Translations under genes and position numbers: made by a program
Notes under the pieces: generated by a model
The model's database searches: none
What the model was told of the DNA's origin: nothing
Seen by the model: only the letters and a program-made list of their open reading frames with translations
Origin: Pedobacter endophyticus
GTDB taxonomy: Bacteria > Bacteroidota > Bacteroidia > Sphingobacteriales > Sphingobacteriaceae
Assembly (NCBI RefSeq): GCF_015679185.1
Contig: NZ_CP064939.1
Span: 1,240,001-1,304,000 of the forward strand
Direction: 5' to 3'
DNA: 64,000 nt
In this document: positions 1 through 8,830 of the stretch, piece after piece
Numbering within the stretch: the stretch's first letter is position 1
How the letters are laid out: each line of letters begins with the position of its first letter

Positions 1-1
1 A

Positions 2-67
2 GAGCAGATTGTTGATGACAGCGTTTGGCCTTTACCAAAATTCAGAGAATTGTTATTCATGAAATAA
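2..67 (+). CDS. Type III-like glutamine synthetase, C-terminal end only
   Basis: Only the last 21 codons and the stop are in the window; the gene begins upstream. The tail contains the run DDSVWPLPKFRELLFMK, which from memory matches the conserved end of the large type III glutamine synthetases of Bacteroidetes (WPLPKYRELLF-type ending). These enzymes make glutamine from glutamate, ammonia and ATP in the cytoplasm. The call rests on this short tail alone. A terminator follows 25 bp after the stop. Confidence 0.65.
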   Translation, partial: EQIVDDSVWPLPKFRELLFMK

Positions 68-92
68 GTTTAAGCCGTAAGGTTTAAGGTAT

Positions 93-126
93 AGGGCGTA
101 AGGTAAAAACTTTACGCCCTTTTTTG
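93..126 (+). terminator. Rho-independent terminator after the glutamine synthetase gene
   Basis: An inverted repeat (AGGGCGTAA / TTACGCCCT) is followed at once by a run of T. It sits just after the partial upstream gene and before the purM promoter. The surrounding AAGGT-rich sequence is low complexity. Confidence 0.8.
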
Positions 127-265
127 CATCCTGATTTCGAGGATTTTTAAGATGTAAATTGAGGAGGCAATGTTCAACCTAACTGCCAACAACTAAGTTC
201 GGATCTTTTTTGCCCCATGCTAAAAACCTTTCACCTTTTACCTTCCACCTTTTACCTCTATTCAC

Positions 266-273
266 TATCTTTG
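266..273 (+). promoter_or_regulatory. Bacteroidetes -7 element of purM
   Basis: TATCTTTG matches the Bacteroidetes -7 consensus TAnnTTTG. The purM ATG lies only 7 bases after it, so the mRNA should be leaderless or nearly so. The 60 bases upstream are repeats of pyrimidine-rich blocks of the ACCTTTTACC type, and a very similar tract precedes the ABC-F gene promoter at 13546. Confidence 0.7.
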
Positions 274-280
274 CGGCAAC

Positions 281-1558
281 ATGAGTGATAATAGGTACAA
301 TCAGCGTGGCGTTTCTGCCTCAAAAGAAGATGTGCACAATGCCATCAAAAACATCGACAAGGGAATCTTCCCAAAGGCGTTTTGCAAAATCATTCCCGAT
401 ATTTTAGGTGGCGATGAAAACTATTGCAATATTATGCATGCCGATGGTGCGGGAACAAAATCTTCGCTGGCCTATGTTTACTGGAAAGAAACCGGCGATG
501 CGTCGGTATGGAAAGGAATAGCACAGGATGCCATTATCATGAACATCGACGATTTAATTTGCGTAGGTGCAACGGATAACATTCTCTTATCATCAACCAT
601 CGGGCGTAATAAAAATCTCATTCCAGGCGAAGTTATTGCCGCTATAATAAATGGCACCGAAGAGATTTTAGCAGATTTACGCGAGCAGGGAATTTCCATC
701 TACTCTACCGGTGGCGAAACTGCGGATGTAGGCGACCTGGTACGAACAATTATTGTAGACTCGACAGTGACCTGCCGCATGAAACGCGAAGACGTGATCA
801 GCAACGATAACATCAAAGCTGGCGACGTAATTGTTGGGTTGGCCTCTTATGGTCAGGCCACTTATGAAACCGAATACAATGGCGGTATGGGCTCAAACGG
901 GCTTACCTCTGCACGGCACGATGTATTTGAGAAATCGATAGCAAATAAATATCCCGAAAGCTTTGATCCTGCTGTACCGTTTGATCTGGTTTTCTCGGGC
1001 AAGAAGCAATTGACGGAGGAGGTTGATGTTTCGACTCCGCTCAACATGACAGACTCGACTCCGCTCAACATGACAGACTCGACTCCGCTCAACATGACAG
1101 ACTCGACTCCGATCAACATGACAGACTCGACTCCGCATAAAATTACGGCCGGCAAGTTAGTGCTCTCTCCTACCCGTACGTATGCGCCTGTAATAAAAAA
1201 AGTATTGGAAAGCTATCGAAGCCAAATTAACGGCATTGTACATTGTAGCGGAGGCGCACAAACCAAAGTGCTTCACTTCATCAATGATGATGTTCACGTA
1301 ATAAAAGACAATTTATTTCCCGTTCCACCGCTTTTTAGGTTGATACAGGAGCAATCGGGTACCGATTGGAAGGAAATGTATAAGGTATTTAATATGGGGC
1401 ACAGAATGGAATTATATGTACCTACGGAGATTGCACAAAGCATTATCGAAATTTCGCAAAGCTTTAATATCGATGCGCAAATTATCGGTCGGGTCGAAAG
1501 CGCTGATAAAAAACAGGTAACCATAGAAAGCGAAAAGGGAACTTTCATTTATTATTAA
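281..1558 (+). CDS. purM: Phosphoribosylformylglycinamidine cyclo-ligase (AIR synthase) with an internal octapeptide repeat
   Basis: This enzyme closes the imidazole ring of 5-aminoimidazole ribonucleotide in de novo purine synthesis, using ATP. The AIR synthase N-terminal domain is clear: HADGAGTKSS at residues 53-62 and the AQDAIIMNIDDLICVGA segment near 81-97. The C-terminal AIRS-C domain contains GKLVLSPTRTYAP and a late MGHRMELYV motif. The protein is 425 aa, while relatives in this phylum are usually about 390 aa. The excess is explained by 4.4 copies of the octapeptide STPLNMTD at residues 251-285, between GKKQLTEEVD and TAGKLVLSP. The repeat is in frame, so the gene is probably functional with an enlarged surface loop. 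The start is the ATG just after the -7 element. A terminator follows. Confidence 0.93.
   Translation: MSDNRYNQRGVSASKEDVHNAIKNIDKGIFPKAFCKIIPDILGGDENYCNIMHADGAGTKSSLAYVYWKETGDASVWKGIAQDAIIMNIDDLICVGATDNILLSSTIGRNKNLIPGEVIAAIINGTEEILADLREQGISIYSTGGETADVGDLVRTIIVDSTVTCRMKREDVISNDNIKAGDVIVGLASYGQATYETEYNGGMGSNGLTSARHDVFEKSIANKYPESFDPAVPFDLVFSGKKQLTEEVDVSTPLNMTDSTPLNMTDSTPLNMTDSTPINMTDSTPHKITAGKLVLSPTRTYAPVIKKVLESYRSQINGIVHCSGGAQTKVLHFINDDVHVIKDNLFPVPPLFRLIQEQSGTDWKEMYKVFNMGHRMELYVPTEIAQSIIEISQSFNIDAQIIGRVESADKKQVTIESEKGTFIYY
1031..1137 (+). repeat. 24-bp tandem repeat inside purM, derived from a dispersed REP-like motif
   Basis: Four full units start at 1031, 1055, 1079 and 1103, with a partial fifth at 1127. 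The units are identical by eye except for one base in unit 4 (CCGATC for CCGCTC). The period is a multiple of three, so the frame is kept. On the minus strand each unit reads TGTCATGTTGAGCGGAGTCG. The same core (TGTCA-nn-CTGAGC-nnn-TCGAAG) occurs in the intergenic elements at 42862 and 58422. Confidence 0.9.
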
Positions 1559-1577
1559 CCCTTTTTTTGATAACAGA

Positions 1578-1608
1578 AGGCTTTAGATTAACATCTAAAG
1601 CCTTTTTT
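1578..1608 (+). terminator. Rho-independent terminator after purM
   Basis: An 11-bp perfect stem (AGGCTTTAGAT / ATCTAAAGCCT) with a TAAC loop is followed by six T. It lies 20 bp after the purM stop codon. Confidence 0.9.
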
Positions 1609-1734
1609 GATGAATTAACATTTCGGATTATCGATGCGGCCTAATCCAGCGTTATGAAATAAATTCATTACAATGGTAACAATCGAAGCTAACAAAGAAA
1701 ATGGCGTTATATTAGCTAGATCAAATAACAAGAC

Positions 1735-2133
1735 ATGTACTACAAAAAATCTCTGGTGCTGGCCTTATTGGTATCCTTTGCCTTTGGCCTAAGTGCCTTT
1801 ATGCCACAGAAGTCAGATGAAAAGAAAGCTAAAAATCTAAAGGTTCTACCGAAAGACATCAGTCATGAAGATCTAGACAAGATCATGGACAACTTTAAGA
1901 TGGCGCTGGGCGTAAAATGCGGATACTGCCATGCGCCAATGGCCAATAACCCACGAAAGCTAGACTTTGCAAGTGACGCAAAACCCGAAAAGGAAACCGC
2001 CCGCGATATGATGCGGATGACTGCAAAGATCAACAAGAAATATTTTCACAATGCTATGGAAAATGGCAAAACCGTCTCTAAGATAGCCTGCGTAACCTGC
2101 CATAATGGAAAAACAGAACCAGCAGCGAAATAA
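1735..2133 (+). CDS. Exported diheme c-type cytochrome
   Basis: This 132-aa protein begins with a typical signal sequence (residues 1-22, MYYKKS then a hydrophobic stretch), so it acts in the periplasm. Two CxxCH heme-binding motifs are visible: CGYCH at 62-66 and CVTCH at 119-123. The layout (MDNFKMALGVKCGYCH ... ACVTCHNG) resembles small Bacteroidetes proteins related to the photosynthetic-reaction-centre cytochrome C subunit family. It is probably an electron carrier, but no partner oxidase or reductase is next to it, so its redox partner is unknown. It appears monocistronic. Confidence 0.8.
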   Translation: MYYKKSLVLALLVSFAFGLSAFMPQKSDEKKAKNLKVLPKDISHEDLDKIMDNFKMALGVKCGYCHAPMANNPRKLDFASDAKPEKETARDMMRMTAKINKKYFHNAMENGKTVSKIACVTCHNGKTEPAAK

Positions 2134-2318
2134 ACCCGTTTCAATGGTTGCTTAACTGGCAATACTAACTTTAATGAGGGTAGCTAAGCGCCGACTTTCC
2201 TGAAGGGGTCACTCTGGCATAAATTTCCCTTCCAAGTTAATGCGATAGCTATCAAATTCGCATCGCTTTTCATAACCTCTCCCTATTAACTTTTGGGTTA
2301 AAAGCAACGCCTTTGCTT

Positions 2319-2340
2319 TCCCTCTCCTCGAGGAGAGGGA
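2319..2340. repeat. 22-bp perfect palindrome
   Basis: A perfect inverted repeat without a loop (TCCCTCTCC then TCGA then GGAGAGGGA) lies between the cytochrome gene and the convergent 93-aa gene. There is no T run, so it is not an ordinary terminator. The rest of 2134-2385 shows no gene. Confidence 0.7.
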
Positions 2341-2385
2341 CGTACAGAGTGAGCAAAAACCACTGCTATTAAAAGAGAGAGGTTT

Positions 2386-2667
2386 TTATTCTCTTTCTAT
2401 AAACTTATGGAAAGTGCTTTCCTCTCCATCAGCTTTTTTGTCCTGATACAAAAAATCAAGCTTCTGCTCGTCGAAAGTCTTGAAGAAAGACTCCCAATCG
2501 ACCTCCTTTAAGTCTGATTTTGCATCGCTATTTTTTGGGAAATGAATCCTTAAAATTCCACCACCCTTGCCGTCTTCGGTATCTGCAACTATGGCCGGTA
2601 CGCCGTTGTGCTTTTCTGCCCAGGCCTTAATGGTATCGTGATCGTGCGTTTGTTTTGAACTGCTCAT
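2386..2667 (-). CDS. Small conserved hypothetical protein (93 aa)
   Basis: A soluble acidic protein without signal peptide or membrane segment. The core GGGILRIHFP ... LKEVDWESFFKTFDEQKLDFLYQDK matches, from memory, a family of about 90-aa bacterial proteins whose function is unknown and which are sometimes mislabelled as glucan branching enzyme. The N-terminus (HDTIKAWAEKHNGVPAIV) is also typical of that family. It stands alone on the minus strand. No function is assigned. Confidence 0.7.
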   Translation of the reverse strand: MSSSKQTHDHDTIKAWAEKHNGVPAIVADTEDGKGGGILRIHFPKNSDAKSDLKEVDWESFFKTFDEQKLDFLYQDKKADGEESTFHKFIERE

Positions 2668-2820
2668 CTTTTTTATATTAGTTTAATAATTAGACCAATA
2701 GTAAAATTCATTTTAACAGAAATGGTTTTATCAAATACAAAAAAAGCTCGCGATTTTAGAGGAGAAAGATTCGAAGATTATAACTGAATATTTTCTAACA
2801 AACTTCCGTTGATGGTTTTG

Positions 2821-3072
2821 GCAAAGCAACGAACCGGACTGGCAAAGCAACGAACCGGACTGGTAAAACAATGAACCGGACTGGCAATGTAATGAACCGG
2901 ACTGGTAAAACAATGAACCGGACTGGCAATGTAATGAACCGGACTGGCAATGCAATGAACCAGACTGGTAAAACAATGAACCGGACTGGCAATGCAATGA
3001 ACCGGACTGGCAATGCAATGAACCGGACTGGCAATGCAATGAACCAGACTGGTAAAACAATGAACCGGCCTG
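2821..3072. repeat. 21-bp minisatellite, 12 copies, in the 2668-3212 intergenic space
   Basis: Twelve head-to-tail 21-bp units fill 2821-3072. Each keeps the core GAACCGGACTG (three units have small changes) and varies in a 7-base left part, with three main types (GCAAAGC, GTAAAAC, GCAATGC/GCAATGT). Because 21 is a multiple of three, several reading frames stay open and give artefactual repetitive ORFs. The rest of 2668-3212 contains only the receptor terminator. Confidence 0.9.
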
Positions 3073-3158
3073 ACAAAGTAACTCGTGCTACTGCTAACAG
3101 GGTGATTGCAGAAGTAAATATACCTCGAGCCTTCACGCTTATGGATAGAGTTGGTGTT

Positions 3159-3191
3159 ATAAAAAAGCTCCCGATTTTCATCGGGAGCTTC
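3159..3191 (-). terminator. Terminator of the TonB-dependent receptor gene
   Basis: Read on the minus strand, AAGCTCCCGAT and ATCGGGAGCTT pair around a short A-rich loop and run into TTTTTT. It begins about 22 bp past the receptor stop codon. Confidence 0.85.
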
Positions 3192-3212
3192 AGTATTAAT
3201 TTTAATTCGGTA

Positions 3213-6200
3213 TTAGTTGAAGAAGTATTTAACACCTAACTGGCCAGTCCATCTCGATGAGTTATAGTTCGAGAAATCTTGGATGGTAAAGGCGTTATCT
3301 TTAGCACTTGTCACCGTTGGGTTAAATTGATAAGACGGAACCCTTGTAGTTGCATTCACACCTGTAACTGTTAACAACGTATAGTTATCGTTGCTTAGGT
3401 AGTAAAATCTTCCCCAATCTTTATTAATCAGGTTACCAACATTATTGATATCAAAAGAAACTGCTAAATGTTGCTTCGAATTACCAACTTTCACATAAAA
3501 GTTTTGCTCTGCATGTAAATCAAACATGTTCACAAATGGTAAGCGAGCACCATTACGCTCGGTATATTTTCCTCTTTTGTCTTTCAAATAAGGGTCGTTA
3601 TCGATAAACTTATCAAAAGCTGCAGCTTGTTCAGCCGGGGTATACGTTCTTGCCGTAGCGCCAGTTCCAACAGTTAGCGGAACGAAGTTCAATTGAGAAG
3701 CAGATTGCGGAACGAAAATAAGGTCGTTGCTGCTGCTTGTACCGTCATCACCAAGTATACTGTTTCTATAAACATAAGTATATCTTGTTCCTGATTGGCC
3801 TGTATAGAATAATCCAATTGAAGTTCCACCAAATTTAAACCAATCTTTGCTGTAAGATGCGTTTGCCTTCACCATGTGACCAAAATCGAAATCTGAATTT
3901 GATAACCTCAAATTGTTCTTTCCAAATGCCGTTTCCATATATCTCCACTGAGAAGAGTTTTGGCTACTGGTCGGTTCGTTCATCACTTGTGCTCTTGAAA
4001 AGGTATATGAACCTGATAGGTCTAAGCCGCTTTGAAACTTTTTAGATAAAGCTCCTGACACAACATATGATCTGCCAGCTCTACCACCATTTTTCACCAA
4101 CATTACATAGGTGTAAGGGTTTTGTATACCAGCTGCACTAGGGTTAAAATCAATTTTCGTTGTAGAGTATAATGGCCTGTTATCAACACCAACTGCATTG
4201 CTACTAGACGGAAGAATATTTGCATTGTAGTACATGGTTTGATTTAAATTTAAGGTATAGTTACCTTCAATTGTACCTACAATGCCGCCAGGTAATTTTT
4301 GATCAACCGCGAAGTTGAATTTAATAACTTTAGGAGATTTAAAGTTTTTGGCCATAATATTCATCTCTCCGGAAGGAGAAGTTGTTGTACCGCCAAAAGC
4401 TTCAGCTGTATATTGATTGTTAACATCTGGTTGGAAAGGCAAGGTTCCATTAGGCAAACGTGGGTTACTATTATTTGTATAACCACCTATTAATACTCCA
4501 GCGTTAGAGAACATTCCTCCAGGTGTAACAGCAGTAATTCTAGATTGAAACAGACCAATACCACCTCTAAATTGAGTTTGACCATCGTTCATTGAATGTT
4601 TAATGGCGAAACGAGGAGATAATGAAACGTAAGCATCTGGAGCTTGACCAGAACGTGCTCCGCTCAAATCGTAATACTTTTGAATGTTTCCTAAAGCCGT
4701 ATTGTTGAAATAGTTATCAACCGATGGCTGATTACCGTAGCCAATTAAATCAGCACGCAAACCTAATAAAATAGTTGTATTGGCGGTTACATCCCATTTA
4801 TCCTGGAAAGCCAAACCAACACGGTAAGTTTTAAATTTAGCGGCAGCGGCAGATCCGTCACCAGCGATATCATCTACCAGCGAATACGAATAGTTGTACG
4901 AAGCAGGACCTCGATCGTTAACAAAATCACTTATGCTATTGTATACGTATGCACCGTATGCCTGGCGGATAAATAAATTGTAGTAATCGTTATACTCGGC
5001 ATCTTCGATTAATGAGAGTGTATGATCACCAGTGTAAAACTTCGTTTCGTTAATTAAGCTGTAGGTTTTTTGCTTTAATTGGTTGGCAGCACTAAAAGCT
5101 TCCGTTCCGAAGTTGATGTTACTTGCACCGTCTCTAATTTGTACACTTGGGAAAGGGTTTCCAAGGCCTCCTCTGTCATCTAATACATTGGTATAACCTA
5201 ATAATAAACTATTAGATAATTTATTAGAAAAGTTCGATTTTAACTCTGCAGTAAATTGATGCGTTTTATTTGGATAAACAACTGCACCATTATTAAAGTT
5301 AATGGCTGTTCTAGAACTTGCCGAAGTACTTACGTTTTCTGCATCAATATAGTTGTAAAACAAAGAGAATTTGTGCTTATTGCTAATATTCCAATCTAAT
5401 TTTGCAGTTAAAGCCTTTCTGTCAACTGTTGCTGCATTATTTAAATATCCGCCCGGCTCGTAACCATATTTTGTTCTAAGCAAGTCTGCCAATCCATCAA
5501 TATCTGCTTTCGTAGTTGTTGTGTTACCATAGTTTGCAAAATCAAAAACTTTTGGCGTGTTTGATTTTTGATATTCTCCAGCCACAAATAAAAACAGCTT
5601 ATCTTTTACTATTGCACCACCAAGGTTAGCGCTATAGGTTCTAGCGGTAAAGTCAGGTAATTTAATTCGTGTTGCTGATTCATCGTTTGTTGGAGTCTTA
5701 CCTGCTAAATTCTGATTTCTTAAGAAATAAGAGAAACCTCCAACAACCTTATTAGTTCCTGATTTCGTAACAGCGTTGATAGACCCTCCTAAGAAGCCAG
5801 AATATCTCACATCAAACGGACTTACGTTAACTTGTAACTGGTCTATAGCGTCTACCGGTATCGGAGATGAATTCGCCTGACCGCCATTCGTACCTGTTGC
5901 AGCCAAACCAAACTGATCATTCGCTGGAGCACCGTTAATGCTTACAGAATTGTACTTGTTGTTCTGACCAGCGATTGAAATACCTCCGTTGTAATCTGCT
6001 CTAGCTTGAGGTGTCTGTCTTAAAAGATCATTCAAGTTACGGTTTGTAGATGGCGTAGCTGCAAGTTTTTCTGCATCAAAAACTGTAGTCGTATTCAATG
6101 AATTTTTATCAAACACAGAATTTGATCTTTGAGCACCTTTTACAACCACATCATCTAATTGTTTGGTGTCAGAGCTCAACAAAAAGTTGATTTTCATGTC

Positions 6201-6491
6201 ATCTCCCAAACTAGCGCTAACGCCGCTTTTAGTTTGAGGTTGATAACCTAAATAAGTGACGCTAATGGAGTACGGACCGCCAACGTTTACGTTTGGCAGT
6301 GTATACCTGCCGTCGCCACGCGTTTGAGTGGTGTACTTTGTACCTGAAGGCGTGTGAACAGCGACAACCGTAGCTCCCGGAACTCCTCCTCCATTGTCAC
6401 TAACAAGACCACTTATAGTAGAGGTAGTGATCTGTGCATTTAGCTTTAAGCACAACAGCGCCATAAAAAGAAGTAGTAAAGATTTCTTCAT
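3213..6491 (-). CDS. TonB-dependent outer-membrane receptor, Oar-like (1092 aa)
   Basis: The protein should import an unidentified large or scarce substrate across the outer membrane using TonB energy. It has a signal peptide (residues 1-19, ending LKLNAQ), a carboxypeptidase-like regulatory domain (about 22-110, with ISGLVSDNGGGVPGATVVAV and DGRYTLPNVNVGGPY), a plug domain (about 115-260) and a long beta-barrel ending in GQLGVKYFFN. The regulatory domain wording is that of Oar-type receptors rather than SusC, and no SusD gene is adjacent. It is transcribed alone, with a -7 element at 6550 and a terminator at 3159. Confidence 0.9.
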   Translation of the reverse strand: MKKSLLLLFMALLCLKLNAQITTSTISGLVSDNGGGVPGATVVAVHTPSGTKYTTQTRGDGRYTLPNVNVGGPYSISVTYLGYQPQTKSGVSASLGDDMKINFLLSSDTKQLDDVVVKGAQRSNSVFDKNSLNTTTVFDAEKLAATPSTNRNLNDLLRQTPQARADYNGGISIAGQNNKYNSVSINGAPANDQFGLAATGTNGGQANSSPIPVDAIDQLQVNVSPFDVRYSGFLGGSINAVTKSGTNKVVGGFSYFLRNQNLAGKTPTNDESATRIKLPDFTARTYSANLGGAIVKDKLFLFVAGEYQKSNTPKVFDFANYGNTTTTKADIDGLADLLRTKYGYEPGGYLNNAATVDRKALTAKLDWNISNKHKFSLFYNYIDAENVSTSASSRTAINFNNGAVVYPNKTHQFTAELKSNFSNKLSNSLLLGYTNVLDDRGGLGNPFPSVQIRDGASNINFGTEAFSAANQLKQKTYSLINETKFYTGDHTLSLIEDAEYNDYYNLFIRQAYGAYVYNSISDFVNDRGPASYNYSYSLVDDIAGDGSAAAAKFKTYRVGLAFQDKWDVTANTTILLGLRADLIGYGNQPSVDNYFNNTALGNIQKYYDLSGARSGQAPDAYVSLSPRFAIKHSMNDGQTQFRGGIGLFQSRITAVTPGGMFSNAGVLIGGYTNNSNPRLPNGTLPFQPDVNNQYTAEAFGGTTTSPSGEMNIMAKNFKSPKVIKFNFAVDQKLPGGIVGTIEGNYTLNLNQTMYYNANILPSSSNAVGVDNRPLYSTTKIDFNPSAAGIQNPYTYVMLVKNGGRAGRSYVVSGALSKKFQSGLDLSGSYTFSRAQVMNEPTSSQNSSQWRYMETAFGKNNLRLSNSDFDFGHMVKANASYSKDWFKFGGTSIGLFYTGQSGTRYTYVYRNSILGDDGTSSSNDLIFVPQSASQLNFVPLTVGTGATARTYTPAEQAAAFDKFIDNDPYLKDKRGKYTERNGARLPFVNMFDLHAEQNFYVKVGNSKQHLAVSFDINNVGNLINKDWGRFYYLSNDNYTLLTVTGVNATTRVPSYQFNPTVTSAKDNAFTIQDFSNYNSSRWTGQLGVKYFFN

Positions 6492-7266
6492 GCTTTGTTT
6501 TTTAATTGTTTTTGTTGTTTAAATAAATCTTAAATCGATTTTACGGCGGCAAATGTACTTATTAAAATTTAACACATTTTAACATCTAATGTTAAATTAT
6601 CATTAACAATGTCAGATTTTTTCAACATTTAACATCCTTTAACGGCGGCCTAACTGTCGCTTTATCAATACATTGAATTAAACAATAAATTTTTATCAAA
6701 AAAGCACGATTTTCATTACCAAAAACCTACTAAACAATCAACAACAGTGAAATTTTGAGAAAAAAGTTACTAACACTGTAAAATTTTCTGTGAAGCCAGT
6801 TGCAACAAAAAGTCAGCAGGATAAAACTTGCTAAAAAAAGGAATGTATGATAAAATTTACCAATGGATCAACATCAAAATTCTGACTTGCGGTAAAATTA
6901 AATTCTATAAATGTTTCGGAAGGGAATATAATTGATGTGAATTGTGCATGCTAAGTTATACACAATGTAAATTTTACGGATGATGCTGATTATCGGCTAA
7001 TCAATTGACATTTTTTTTTTAGTTTTGGCAATTGTTGAACCTTAAAATTTAACTACGTAAGGTGTTTCGTCAGATTGCGATAAACACGAGAATTATCTGC
7101 CTTAGCAGAGACTCCTTCACCCGAAGATTACGGAACAAACTGATAAATAAAATCAAATCTCTTTAAACATAGATACGAACCATCCATAATTAGATTGTGA
7201 TTGATTTTCGGCGATCATGGTTATGGTAAGCTCCATCTGAAGGAAAAGAAATAAATTAAAAAACAG
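6492..7266. other. AT-rich intergenic region between divergent receptor and lpdA genes
   Basis: This 775-bp space has no convincing ORF. It contains several TTAACA-type repeats near 6570-6640, the receptor promoter at 6550, and a plus-strand match to the -7 element (TAGTTTTG, 7020-7027) that would give lpdA a leader of roughly 240 nt. I see no riboswitch-like structure. Confidence 0.5.
6550..6557 (-). promoter_or_regulatory. -7 element of the TonB-dependent receptor gene
   Basis: On the minus strand this reads TACATTTG followed by CCGCC, a good match to TAnnTTTG. It lies 58 bases before the start codon. I did not find a clear -33 element. Confidence 0.55.
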
Positions 7267-8655
7267 ATGAATTACGACGTTATTGTTTTAGGCAGCGGCC
7301 CAGGTGGCTATGTAGCTGCAATCAGAGCTTCACAATTGGGAATGAAAGTTGCAATTGTTGAGCGTGAATCATTAGGTGGTATTTGTTTAAACTGGGGCTG
7401 TATTCCTACAAAAGCACTTTTAAAAAGCGCTCAGGTTTTCGAATATATCAACCATGCGGCCGAGTACGGAATTACAACCTCAGGCGCAACTGCCGATTTT
7501 GCAGCGGTTGTAAAGCGCAGTCGCGGCGTAGCCGATGGCATGAGCAAAGGCGTTCAATTTTTGATGAAAAAGAATAAAATTGACGTAATTATGGGCACTG
7601 GTAAATTAAAGCCAGGCAATAAACTCGAAGTAAAGGATGCCGATGGCTCTCAAAAAGAACTCACAGCAAAAAATATCATCATCGCTACAGGTGCACGCTC
7701 GAGAGAGTTGCCAAACCTGAAACAAGACGGTAAAAAAATTATCGGCTACCGCCAGGCAATGGTGCTACCCGAGCAGCCTAAAAGCATGGTTGTGGTAGGT
7801 TCTGGTGCCATAGGTGTAGAATTTGCCTATTTTTATGCTACAATGGGCACAAAGGTTACCATTGTAGAGTTTATGGAAAATGTTGTTCCCGTAGAGGATG
7901 AGGACGTATCTAAACAATTGTTGCGCAGCCTTAAAAAAGTGGGTATCGATGTAATGACATCGGCATCAGTAGAATCGGTTGACACAAGCGGAGCGGGCTG
8001 CAAGGTTTCTGTTAAAACTGCAACAGGGATGCAAACTATCGACGCTGATATTGTGCTTTCTGCCGCTGGTATTGTAGCCAACATCGAAAACATTGGCCTC
8101 GAAGAAACCGGCATTAAAACTGAAAAAGGCAAAATCGTAACCGACGAATTTTACAATACATCAGTAAAAGGTTATTATGCCATTGGCGATGTGGTTGGCG
8201 GACAAGCGCTTGCACACGTAGCATCTGCTGAAGGTATTATCTGCGTAGAAAAAATTGCCGGCCAACATGTTGAGCCTTTAGATTACAATAACATTCCGGG
8301 ATGTACTTATTGCACGCCTGAAATTGCTTCAGTAGGTTACACCGAAAAAGCAGCCAAAGCAGCCGGTTACGAGTTAAAGATCGGGAAGTTTCCATTCTCT
8401 GCCTCGGGTAAAGCCAGTGCTGCCGGTGCAAAAGATGGCTTTGTTAAGTTAATTTTCGACGCAAAATATGGCGAATTATTAGGTGCCCACATGATTGGCG
8501 CTAATGTTACCGAAATGATTGCCGAAATTGTAGTTGCTCGTAAATTAGAAACTACCGGCCACGAAATGATCAAATCTGTTCACCCCCACCCTACCATGAG
8601 CGAAGCCATTATGGAAGCTGCTGCCGATGCGTACGGAGAAGTGATACACTTGTAG
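7267..8655 (+). CDS. lpdA: Dihydrolipoyl dehydrogenase (E3)
   Basis: The flavoprotein reoxidises dihydrolipoamide in the 2-oxoacid dehydrogenase complexes, passing electrons to NAD. The FAD-binding GSGPGG lies at residues 9-14, the redox-active disulfide in GGICLNWGCIPTKALL uses C40 and C45, the NAD-binding VVVGSGAIGVEFA is near 175-187, and the C-terminal HPHPTMSEA provides the catalytic His (H441) and Glu. Length (462 aa) is normal. No E1 or E2 genes are adjacent, so this copy is encoded away from its complexes. A terminator follows at 8743. Confidence 0.95.
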   Translation: MNYDVIVLGSGPGGYVAAIRASQLGMKVAIVERESLGGICLNWGCIPTKALLKSAQVFEYINHAAEYGITTSGATADFAAVVKRSRGVADGMSKGVQFLMKKNKIDVIMGTGKLKPGNKLEVKDADGSQKELTAKNIIIATGARSRELPNLKQDGKKIIGYRQAMVLPEQPKSMVVVGSGAIGVEFAYFYATMGTKVTIVEFMENVVPVEDEDVSKQLLRSLKKVGIDVMTSASVESVDTSGAGCKVSVKTATGMQTIDADIVLSAAGIVANIENIGLEETGIKTEKGKIVTDEFYNTSVKGYYAIGDVVGGQALAHVASAEGIICVEKIAGQHVEPLDYNNIPGCTYCTPEIASVGYTEKAAKAAGYELKIGKFPFSASGKASAAGAKDGFVKLIFDAKYGELLGAHMIGANVTEMIAEIVVARKLETTGHEMIKSVHPHPTMSEAIMEAAADAYGEVIHL

Positions 8656-8742
8656 TTGGGAGTTCTGAGTTGGGAGTTGGGTGTGTGAAGACGCCTAAAC
8701 TGCAAAAACCTGCCAGCTCACATCATTTAACATAATTCACCT

Positions 8743-8775
8743 AAATCCCTTTGGTTAGTGCCAAAGGGATTTTGT
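8743..8775 (+). terminator. Terminator after lpdA
   Basis: A 12-bp perfect stem (AAATCCCTTTGG / CCAAAGGGATTT) with a six-base loop, followed by a T-rich tract. Confidence 0.85.
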
Positions 8776-8830
8776 ATTTTGATCACTCCAAAAAGTTAAC
8801 CAAATCTAACAATTAAACAGTTTACCAACA

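Noticed and set aside
862..1155. Minus-strand ORFs with SRVCHVERSR repeats opposite purM
   Set aside because: They read the REP-derived repeat backwards inside a clearly coding gene; such peptides are typical artefacts of this repeat family.
2871..3239. Plus-strand ORF of 122 aa with MNRTGNA repeats, and minus-strand repeat ORFs over the same DNA
   Set aside because: They are by-products of the 21-bp minisatellite, which leaves several frames open. No start signal, domain or plausible N-terminus.
3213..6491. SusC/SusD polysaccharide utilisation locus
   Set aside because: The receptor is Oar-like, has no adjacent SusD gene and no glycoside hydrolases nearby.
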